Positions 1-6,317 of a stretch of 34,502 bases of DNA are shown one piece after another (the first letter of the stretch is position 1; the number at the start of each line of letters is the position of its first letter). The DNA is from Anaerolineae bacterium (GTDB taxonomy: Bacteria; Chloroflexota; Anaerolineae; Aggregatilineales; Phototrophicaceae). The translations under genes and the position numbers were made by a program. The stretch is from contig JAJECX010000039.1 in the NCBI GenBank assembly GCA_022821805.1, positions 1 through 34,502 of the forward strand. The letters are read 5' to 3'. The notes beneath the pieces were generated by a model. The model worked only from the letters and a program-made list of their open reading frames with translations. It did no database searches and was not told the origin of the DNA.

Positions 1-141
1 TTGCAGGCATACAATTTTGGCAAAAGACTGAAGACCCTGAAGGGGCGAAGTCCCTATGAATTCATCTGTGATCGTTGGCGAGAAACACCGGAACGATTTC
101 ATCAAAAACCACACCATCTCAATATGGGACTATACACCTAG
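1..141 (+). CDS. IS481-type transposase, C-terminal fragment
   Basis: The first base is already inside a reading frame that ends at TAG 139-141, giving 46 residues. The segment reads LQAYNFGKRLKTLKG, then SPYEFIC, then PERFHQKPHHLNMGLYT. This is the typical C-terminus of IS481-family DDE transposases (integrase-core fold), which in known members ends in a similar LKGLTPYEFI...NP.H...GLNT pattern. The rest of the gene lies left of the window, so whether the element is intact cannot be judged. The stop codon runs directly into a dispersed repeat (140-160). Confidence 0.8.
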   Translation: MQAYNFGKRLKTLKGRSPYEFICDRWRETPERFHQKPHHLNMGLYT

Positions 142-160
142 GGTCGCGTAGACACTGACC
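140..160. repeat. Dispersed repeat, GGTCGCGTAGACACTGACC type
   Basis: A 21-base string beginning AGGGTCGCGTAG here recurs exactly at 6251-6271, and a broken-up relative lies at 18431-18496. It starts within the stop codon of the IS481-type fragment, so the element's right end abuts or lies inside this repeat. No coding role is seen. Confidence 0.7.
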
Positions 161-195
161 TTCGGAAGGGGAGCTACGACACAACGGGTCTCAAT

Positions 196-280
196 GTATT
201 TGGCGTGGGCGGCGGCATTGTCGCGTGGGTGTCTACATGTTCCAACATATAAGTCGCTTGTAGGGGCGAGACTTGTCACG
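196..280 (-). repeat. Dispersed repeat block with partial palindrome
   Basis: On the minus strand, 237 to 196 reads TGTAGACACCCACGCGACAA followed by TGCCGCCGCCCACGCCAAATAC. A near copy lies on the plus strand at 27714-27755. At 258-280 there is also a half of the common GTAGGGGCGA palindrome. The block fills the leader of the oxidoreductase gene at 318, and no promoter could be recognised in it. Confidence 0.6.
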
Positions 281-317
281 TCCTCACATCGTTTGCTGAT
301 TTACGGAGAATACGACG

Positions 318-1463
318 ATGACCGCATCTCGGAAAATCAACGTTGCGCTCGCTGGTTTGAGCTTTGGCGCGGAATTCGTGCCGATATTCTTGCATCATCC
401 GAATGTCGAGAGCTTGACCATCTGCGACTCGGATCCTGAGGTCTTGCGGAAGATCGGCGATCGCTTTGAAGTGGAAAAGCGCGTCCTGGATCTGGACGGC
501 GTTCTCGCTGATGAGGCTATCGACGCCGTGCACCTGGTCACGCCCATCCCGGTTCACGCCGAGCAGTCGGTCGCCGTTTTGAACGCGGGCAAACATTGCG
601 CCTGCACCGTGCCGATGGCGACCAGCATTGATGATCTTCAGGCTATCGTGACGGCGCAGCGCGCGAGCGGCAAAGTGTATATGGGCATGGAGACGGCGGT
701 GTATACGCGGCGTTTTCTACATGTAAAAGAGATGATCAGAAATGGCGAGATCGGTCGCATCCAGTTCTTGCGGGGGGCGCACTATCAGGATATGGAATTC
801 TGGCCGCCCTACTGGATGGGTTTGCCGCCGATGCATTATGCAACGCATGCGGTGTCGCCGGTGCTGGCGCTGGCGGAGACGCAGGCGAAGGCGGTGCATT
901 GTTTCGGCTCCGGCGTGATGCGGCCCGAATTGCACGAGCAGTATGGCAATCCATTTCCCGTTGAAACAGCCATCTACGAACTCAATAGCGATCCGCCGCT
1001 GGCGGCCGAGATCACGCGCAGCCTCTTCCATACCGCGCGCGGTTACACCGAGAGCTTCAATGTCTACGGCGAGAAAGCGACTTTCGAGTGGGAGCAGATC
1101 GAAGACGAGCCGCCGGTTGTCTTCCGCATGAAACCGGTGGTCACGCATTGGGGACGCGGCAACGATATCACGGCTGAGCGCATTGATGCGCCCGATCGGC
1201 AAGATTTGCTGCCGACGGAAATTGCGCGCTTCACGCAGCGCGGCGTCTATGACGAGACGCAGGCGCATCTTTCGTTTTTGCAAGGCGGCGGGCATGGCGG
1301 CTCGCACCCGCATCTGGTGCATGAATTCGTCAGCAGCATCATCGACGGGCGCCAGCCTTTTCCTGACGCGCTCACAACAGCGGCTTGGACCGCGGCGGGC
1401 GTCTGCGCCCACGAATCGGCGATGAATGGCGGCGCGCGGGTCGAGATTCCGCAATTTGAATAG
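318..1463 (+). CDS. Gfo/Idh/MocA-family oxidoreductase
   Basis: This 381-residue protein is of usual family length. The N-terminus has a Rossmann nucleotide-binding fold with a glycine turn (LAGLSFGAEF) and an acidic end to the second strand (ICDSDPE). The C-terminal part matches the alpha/beta substrate-binding half, with GGGHGGSHPHLVHEF near its end. Known members oxidise or reduce sugars, inositols and their derivatives with NAD(P). The usual EKP motif is replaced by TVP (Val98 at the lysine position), so the substrate or the chemistry may differ from classical members. The ATG has ACGGAGA 8 bases upstream. It is followed in the same direction by a DapA-like gene and an aldehyde dehydrogenase, suggesting a role in sugar-acid or polyol breakdown. 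The exact substrate is unknown. Confidence 0.85.
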   Translation: MTASRKINVALAGLSFGAEFVPIFLHHPNVESLTICDSDPEVLRKIGDRFEVEKRVLDLDGVLADEAIDAVHLVTPIPVHAEQSVAVLNAGKHCACTVPMATSIDDLQAIVTAQRASGKVYMGMETAVYTRRFLHVKEMIRNGEIGRIQFLRGAHYQDMEFWPPYWMGLPPMHYATHAVSPVLALAETQAKAVHCFGSGVMRPELHEQYGNPFPVETAIYELNSDPPLAAEITRSLFHTARGYTESFNVYGEKATFEWEQIEDEPPVVFRMKPVVTHWGRGNDITAERIDAPDRQDLLPTEIARFTQRGVYDETQAHLSFLQGGGHGGSHPHLVHEFVSSIIDGRQPFPDALTTAAWTAAGVCAHESAMNGGARVEIPQFE

Positions 1464-1521
1464 TGGAAATCATGGCGCAACCGATCTCTATGCCCCTCCC
1501 ATCCCCACCCGTGTAGAACAT

Positions 1522-1548
1522 TGTAGGGGCGCCCCGTGGGTCGCCCTC
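1522..1548. repeat. Dispersed palindrome, GTAGGGGCG...GGGTCGCCC
   Basis: TGTAGGGGCGCCCCGTGGG followed by TCGCCCT matches the short palindrome family found between many genes in this window. It lies in the 255-base gap between the oxidoreductase and the DapA-like gene. No ORF, RNA gene or clear promoter was seen in the rest of that gap. Confidence 0.65.
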
Positions 1549-1718
1549 AATCTTGCACAACGCTTATCCCGCAGGGGAGATCGATTGTCATTGTCGAAGG
1601 GCGATGTCTGCGCGCCCTAGTCAATCAACCGCCGGAAACAAATCTCTGTTTCGCCAGAGTGGTGAACAGCGCGCTCATACGTTAAGCTATTCAACTGAAT
1701 GATTAGAATGTTCGGGAG

Positions 1719-2639
1719 ATGGCGGTGCTTCAAGGAATCGCCCCTATTGTAATCACGCCCTTTGATGAAAATGGCGAAATTGATGCTGAAGGTCTGCGCC
1801 GGATCGTGCGCTTTGAGGTCGACGGCGGCGTACACGCGATCGGCATCAACGGCTTCGCCAGCGAAGCATACAAGATGACCGATGATGAGCGGCGCCAGAC
1901 TGTCGAAATTGTCGCGAGCGAGCTGGCGGGCGCGCTGCCACTGATCATCGGCATCGCCCCCAACAGCCTCGAAGCGGCAGTCCAGCAGTCGCGGCAGTTC
2001 GCGCAGCATCAGCCGGCGGCGCTCATGACTTTGCCGCCGCCAACGATGGACAATGGCGCGCAAGCCTTGGTTGAGTTTTATGTCGAATTTGGCAATGCTG
2101 CTGAAAGCCCCATAATCCTGCAGCAAGCGCCACATATCGCCCAATATCGCCATACGGAGCTGCCAGCGGAAGCGCTGGCTGAAATCGCCGATCGCGCGCC
2201 CGCTGTTGCAACCTTCAAGCTTGAGGGTCCGGGCTCGGCGGCGAAAATGAAGGAGTTGGCGCCGCTGCTCGGTGGCGAAGCGAGCATGCTCGGCGGTGGC
2301 GGCGGCATCACCGTGCTGGAAGAACTGCGCAATGGCGCTGCCGGTCTGATACCCGGCGTCGGCTTCAACGAGATATTTCTCGCCGCCTGGGACAGGTGGA
2401 AGAAAGGCGAAACTGCAGCCGCCGAAGCCATGATCAAGCGTGGCGCGCCCTTGACCAAGGCGGTATCCGGCAAGGGGCATGAATACTCGTTGCATATGCG
2501 CAAGCACTTGATGAAACGCCACGGCGCTATCGACTGCGCCTGCGTGCGGGGACCGACAGTCGCATTTGACGAATGTGATTTGCCGGGCTTCTTTGCTATA
2601 GTTGACGCGCTTGACTTGAGAGTCTCAGCCAAGAATTGA
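1719..2639 (+). CDS. DapA-like aldolase/dehydratase (DHDPS/NAL family)
   Basis: This 306-residue TIM-barrel protein belongs to the dihydrodipicolinate synthase/N-acetylneuraminate lyase family. Members form a Schiff base between a lysine and a 2-keto acid, then cleave, condense or dehydrate it. The lysine is Lys167 in VATFKLEGPGS. The barrel start (GIAPIVITPFDENGEID) and an ALMTLPPP strand are recognisable. The usual tyrosine of the LYN.P strand is replaced (IILQQAP), and GTTGE is replaced by GINGFASE, so this is not a standard lysine-biosynthesis DapA. The next gene, 10 bases on, is a ketoglutarate-semialdehyde-type dehydrogenase. That pairing is known for breakdown of glucarate, arabinose, xylose or hydroxyproline. 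GGGAG lies directly before the ATG, so GTG at 1725 is an alternative start. Confidence 0.85.
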   Translation: MAVLQGIAPIVITPFDENGEIDAEGLRRIVRFEVDGGVHAIGINGFASEAYKMTDDERRQTVEIVASELAGALPLIIGIAPNSLEAAVQQSRQFAQHQPAALMTLPPPTMDNGAQALVEFYVEFGNAAESPIILQQAPHIAQYRHTELPAEALAEIADRAPAVATFKLEGPGSAAKMKELAPLLGGEASMLGGGGGITVLEELRNGAAGLIPGVGFNEIFLAAWDRWKKGETAAAEAMIKRGAPLTKAVSGKGHEYSLHMRKHLMKRHGAIDCACVRGPTVAFDECDLPGFFAIVDALDLRVSAKN

Positions 2640-2649
2640 GAGGGTATCC

Positions 2650-4227
2650 ATGCAACTTACGGGCAAGAACTATATCGCCGGCGCCACATCCGCTGAGGGC
2701 GCCGAGACTTTCTTCAGCGTTGATCCGCGCAGCAAGCAGACTGCCGAGCCGGCCTTTCACAACGCGACGAATGCTGAAGTCGATCGCGCTGTCGAAGCCG
2801 CCGTCCCCGCCTTTCAGGAGATGAGAAATTATTCGTCCAGCCGGATCGCCGATTTTCTGGATGAGGTAGCGGCGCAGATAGAAGGCATCGGCGGCATCCT
2901 GCTGGATACCGCCGACCGTGAAACGGGTCTCGGCTTGCCGCGCTTGACTGGCGAACGCGCTCGCACGACCGGGCAATTCCGCGCCTTCGCGGCGCTGTTG
3001 CGCGATGGCGCCTATCTGCGGCCCATCATCAATTCCGAAGAGCCCGGACAGCCATCGATTCGCCAAATGCAGTTTCCGGTTGGTCCCGTTGCTATTTTCG
3101 CCGCCAGCAACTTTCCCTTCGCCTTCGCGGTCGCCGGCGGAGATACGGCGTCGGCTTTGGCGGCTGGCTGCCCGGTGGTGGTCAAAGCGCATCCGGGTCA
3201 CCCGGCAACATCGGAGTTGTTCGCGCGGGCTTTTGGCGCCGCGGTCGAAAGACAGGGCTTCCCGGCGGGAACTTTCTCCATGCTGCAAGGCAACGGACAC
3301 GATGTGGGTCAATGGCTGGTCGCGCATGAGGGCATTGAAGCGGTCGGCTTCACGGGCTCGCTGCGGGGCGGGCGGGCAATTTACGATGCCGCGGCCCGCC
3401 GTCCGCGACCGATTCCGGTATACGCAGAGATGGGCAGCGTCAATCCGGTGGTGATTACGCAAGGCGCTTTGGCGAGCCGAGCGGATGACATCGCTGATGG
3501 ATTGGTTGGATCCATCACCATGGGGACGGGCCAGTTCTGCACCAATCCCGGTTTCATCCTGCTGCAAGAGAGCGCGGCGTCGCAAGATTTCATCGCGGCG
3601 GTGACCGCGAAGATGCAAGCAGCGCCGGCTGGCGTGCTGCTCAATGAAGCGATCGCGGTTGGTTTGGAGAGCGCCGTGGAGCAAACAAAAGCCAATCCGG
3701 AAATCAGCATTCTGACCGGTGGAGAAGCCGTCGCCGAAAGCGACTATTTCTGCTTCAGCAATACGGTGATGCAGACGACGGCGTCCGCCATTCGCGCCGA
3801 TGATCGGCTGCAGGTAGAGCATTTCGGACCGGTTACACTCTTCGTTGTTTGCGATGATGCGGATGATCTGCGCGCGACGGTCGACGCGCTGGAAGGCAAC
3901 TTGACCAGCACGATCCACGCCGAAGCGGAGGAACTGGACGATATCGGCGACCTGCTGCATCAGTTGCGAGAGAAAGCCGGTCGCGTAATTTGGAACGGCT
4001 TCCCCACTGGCGTCGCCGTGGTGCAGGCGATGCAGCACGGCGGACCCTACCCCGCTACCACGGCGCCCGGAACGACTTCAGTCGGCATGAACGCAATCTA
4101 CCGCTTCATGCGCCCGATCGCCTTTCAGAATGTGCCGGACCCGCTGCTGCCCGATCCGTTGAAGGATGGGAATCCGCTGGGGATTATGCGGTTGGTGGAT
4201 GGGGTGAATACGGTTGAGGCGCTGTAG
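2650..4227 (+). CDS. NADP-type aldehyde dehydrogenase, 2,5-dioxovalerate (ketoglutarate semialdehyde) dehydrogenase-like
   Basis: This 525-residue aldehyde dehydrogenase has catalytic Cys297 in GTGQFCTNPG and general-base Glu260 in YAEMGSVNPVV. The N-terminus (LTGKNYIAG) and the PVGPVAIFAASNFPFAF segment fit the branch that oxidises 2-oxoglutarate semialdehyde to 2-oxoglutarate using NADP or NAD. This is the last step of the oxidative pentose, glucarate and hydroxyproline routes. The preceding DapA-like gene would supply the semialdehyde. GAGAGGG lies 6 bases before the ATG. The two genes are 10 bases apart and almost certainly one transcript. The role follows from family and context; the in vivo substrate is inferred. 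Confidence 0.88.
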   Translation: MQLTGKNYIAGATSAEGAETFFSVDPRSKQTAEPAFHNATNAEVDRAVEAAVPAFQEMRNYSSSRIADFLDEVAAQIEGIGGILLDTADRETGLGLPRLTGERARTTGQFRAFAALLRDGAYLRPIINSEEPGQPSIRQMQFPVGPVAIFAASNFPFAFAVAGGDTASALAAGCPVVVKAHPGHPATSELFARAFGAAVERQGFPAGTFSMLQGNGHDVGQWLVAHEGIEAVGFTGSLRGGRAIYDAAARRPRPIPVYAEMGSVNPVVITQGALASRADDIADGLVGSITMGTGQFCTNPGFILLQESAASQDFIAAVTAKMQAAPAGVLLNEAIAVGLESAVEQTKANPEISILTGGEAVAESDYFCFSNTVMQTTASAIRADDRLQVEHFGPVTLFVVCDDADDLRATVDALEGNLTSTIHAEAEELDDIGDLLHQLREKAGRVIWNGFPTGVAVVQAMQHGGPYPATTAPGTTSVGMNAIYRFMRPIAFQNVPDPLLPDPLKDGNPLGIMRLVDGVNTVEAL

Positions 4228-4259
4228 AGCATATTTATGTTGCTTGGAAAGGAGAAAGC

Positions 4260-5627
4260 GTGGCTAAACAGTGCACAATGCCGCTAAGTGAAGTTGTTTT
4301 GTTCTCTGTGACCAACAACGTACGCTTGGTTAAGCGCAAACAAGAGACGATTCAGTCTTACGCCGATAGCATCGACAAACTGCCGCCGATTGTAGTTGAC
4401 CAGCGTAATCGCCTTTTGGACGGATTCCATCGCTATTATGCCCACCAACTTGTAGGGCGCGATAGAATCGCTTTTAGAGTACACAGAGTGAAATCAGACG
4501 CAGAAGCTATCGAATATGCCATCACAAGCAACTCCGATCATGGCGTAGCACTTTCGTTAGATGAAATAAAGATTGCGGCTAATACCCTAAGCGAGCTTGG
4601 ACACACCAATAGGCAAATCGCCAAAATCGTTAAGAAGAGTGAGCATTCCGTTGGTCGGTATGTCAAAGAGGCGCGCGAGCGCAAAAAGAATGAGCTTGCC
4701 GATAAATTAGGTTCGCTCTATGAAATGCGTGACGAGAATAACAAGCGTATCTATACGCACAACAAGCTAACAGACGAAATTGGTCAGAGCGAAAAAAAAG
4801 TTAGCGCCTTGTTAGACCATTACTTCGCTAACGAGATGACCGAATTGCTGGAAGGCGAAGACCTCACAGACGAGGAGCTTGCCAAGCGATACGACATCAC
4901 AATGAAGCAGATGGAACGTATTACCAAAAAGTATGGTGATAAATTACGTCCGCCTGTACCTGAACCTGAGGACGAGCCTGAGGATGCGGTTGAAGAGGTT
5001 GTTGAGACAGTAACTGAGGAAGAAACCACGAGTGAGCCACAAGCGCAGAAACGCGCCGATGCAGAAACGGACGACGATGAAGATGACGAAGAGAAAGATG
5101 AAGAGTCAAAACGCAAGCATACTGAAATTGAGTATAAACTGCTTTGGCTCGGGAATATGCTGGGACTTTCTGTGTGGGTAGCAACAGGTGATCGCAAAAA
5201 ATCTTGTGAGGGTATGACGTTGTCCGAAATGCCAGGAATGCTCTCATCTTTGCCCACAAATATCCGCGCAAAAGTGCCGCGGTCAGTTGAACGAATCGAC
5301 ATTCTTTGGCTGGAGAAAGGCACAGTCGTTGCGGCGTTCGAAGTGGAACATTCAACGACTATTAACTCAGGCCTGCTACGTATGTCTGATATGTCAATAG
5401 CGATGAATGGTTCACACATAAGGACAAATATAGTTGCGCCGGACGACCGCTTATACGAAGCGAAGAGTAAGATTAACAGCCCTACCTTCAGAAAAACCGG
5501 ACTGGCCGAATCTTGCCGCTTTATTTCGTATACGGAACTAACAAATAAATACAATGAAGCGGAACAAAACGGCTCAATTTCCGACGATTGGCAAGCGTTT
5601 CTCGACGAAATCGGCTACAAGTTGTAA
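4260..5627 (+). CDS. ParB-like N-terminal domain protein with HTH, acidic linker and nuclease-like C-terminal domain
   Basis: This 455-residue multidomain protein starts at GTG with AAAGGAG 5 bases upstream. Residues about 1-95 resemble the ParB/Srx-like fold, with LLDGFHRYYAH (Asp54-Arg58) matching the DG.HR core. Residues about 96-145 look like a helix-turn-helix (HTNRQIAKIVKKSEHSVGRY). Residues about 230-287 are a highly acidic, proline-containing linker. The C-terminal part has EYKLLWLG, then RIDILWL (Asp347), then AAFEVEHS (Glu361, Glu363). This order is compatible with a PD-(D/E)XK-type nuclease core, but that reading is an inference. The AT-rich codon use differs from the genes to its left, suggesting transfer. 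Function is unknown; a defence or DNA-associated regulatory protein is the best guess. Confidence 0.75.
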   Translation: MAKQCTMPLSEVVLFSVTNNVRLVKRKQETIQSYADSIDKLPPIVVDQRNRLLDGFHRYYAHQLVGRDRIAFRVHRVKSDAEAIEYAITSNSDHGVALSLDEIKIAANTLSELGHTNRQIAKIVKKSEHSVGRYVKEARERKKNELADKLGSLYEMRDENNKRIYTHNKLTDEIGQSEKKVSALLDHYFANEMTELLEGEDLTDEELAKRYDITMKQMERITKKYGDKLRPPVPEPEDEPEDAVEEVVETVTEEETTSEPQAQKRADAETDDDEDDEEKDEESKRKHTEIEYKLLWLGNMLGLSVWVATGDRKKSCEGMTLSEMPGMLSSLPTNIRAKVPRSVERIDILWLEKGTVVAAFEVEHSTTINSGLLRMSDMSIAMNGSHIRTNIVAPDDRLYEAKSKINSPTFRKTGLAESCRFISYTELTNKYNEAEQNGSISDDWQAFLDEIGYKL

Positions 5628-5633
5628 TAGAAG

Positions 5634-5659
5634 ACAGCCCCACCGCTTGATGAGGCTGT
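5634..5659. terminator. Hairpin between convergent genes
   Basis: ACAGCCCCACCGCTTGATGA followed by GGCTGT can pair ACAGCC with GGCTGT around a short loop. It lies 6 bases after the ParB-like gene's stop and downstream of the convergent minus-strand gene. No good T-run follows on the plus strand, and a weak pyrimidine stretch follows on the minus strand. A sister copy lies at 6190-6215. Confidence 0.45.
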
Positions 5660-5711
5660 TCCAGGCAGAAGCAAATGGCTCAGCGCAAGAACTGCTTTAT
5701 GTCGCAGCCAA

Positions 5712-6059
5712 TCATTTCAAGACCGCGACCAGCACCGCAATTATGCTGATGAGAAAGGGCAGCGCGTACTTGAGCGTGTCGACAGCGCCTTTGAAGCGGC
5801 TTTCTTTTTCGCGCAGCTCGCGGATTTCGCCGCTTTGTGTACGGATATCTTCAGTCTGTTTCTCCAATGTTTCATTGAATTGGTCGAAGGTCCGGCGAAT
5901 CTCTTCCGTCTGCGCCCGAATCGCAATCTGGATCGCGCTCTGGACGTATTCCATAATCTCGGCTTTGAATTCCGCGAGATCGGCTTTCGTGGCCAGCGAC
6001 TTCATCTCGCCTTCTATGGTTGAGATTCGTCTTTCGTGATCGTTGCTGAGTTCCGTCAT
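5712..6059 (-). CDS. Small coiled-coil protein with C-terminal membrane helix
   Basis: This 115-residue protein begins MTELSNDHERRISTIEGEM. A long charged heptad-like region follows (about residues 15-90, rich in E, K, R and Q), and a hydrophobic C-terminal segment near LPFLISIIAVLVAVLK likely anchors it in the membrane. Such small tail-anchored coiled-coil proteins are common and uncharacterised. The start is ambiguous: a TTG at 6134 with GAGGG upstream would add 25 residues, but ATG 6059 gives the more usual N-terminus. It is flanked by two copies of the same hairpin (5634-5659 and 6190-6215). No function is assigned. Confidence 0.6.
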   Translation of the reverse strand: MTELSNDHERRISTIEGEMKSLATKADLAEFKAEIMEYVQSAIQIAIRAQTEEIRRTFDQFNETLEKQTEDIRTQSGEIRELREKESRFKGAVDTLKYALPFLISIIAVLVAVLK

Positions 6060-6189
6060 GCCATGACTCGGTTTGTCTAACAAGTAATGAATACTATGAT
6101 ACCACAAAACTATCAGATCTTGCCAATTCGTCAACTTTCCCTCGATCCAAAGCCAGTCATATTAGCCGCCTATTGTTGACAGATAAAGA

Positions 6190-6221
6190 ACAGCCCCATC
6201 GAGTGATGAGGCTGTGTTTTT
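6190..6221 (+). terminator. Rho-independent terminator-like hairpin
   Basis: ACAGCCCCATC, loop GAGT, GATGAGGCTGT pairs over 11 positions with one mismatch, followed by GTTTTT. It is a near copy of the hairpin at 5634-5659. Read on the minus strand it follows the substrate-binding protein gene ending at 6318, so it may act in both directions. Confidence 0.6.
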
Positions 6222-6238
6222 CACTGTTGCGACATTTT

Positions 6239-6301
6239 CGGGCGACTCACAGGGTCGCGTAGACACTGACCGCCGACAGTGACCGTCAGTCGCCCCTACA
6301 G
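6239..6301. repeat. Compound dispersed repeat
   Basis: CGGGCGACTCACAGGGTCGCG is followed by the TAGACACTGACC string and ends CAGTCGCCCCTACAG. It combines the common palindrome with the 21-base string also present at 140-160, as if one repeat had inserted into another. It sits just beyond the 3' end of the substrate-binding protein gene. Confidence 0.7.
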
Positions 6302-6317
6302 TTGCAGTTTTTTCAGC

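Noticed and set aside
2596..4038. Long minus-strand open frame (480 codons) opposite the aldehyde dehydrogenase gene
   Set aside because: It is antisense to a well-supported gene with clear catalytic motifs. High GC at codon position three opens such frames, and its translation shows no family motif.
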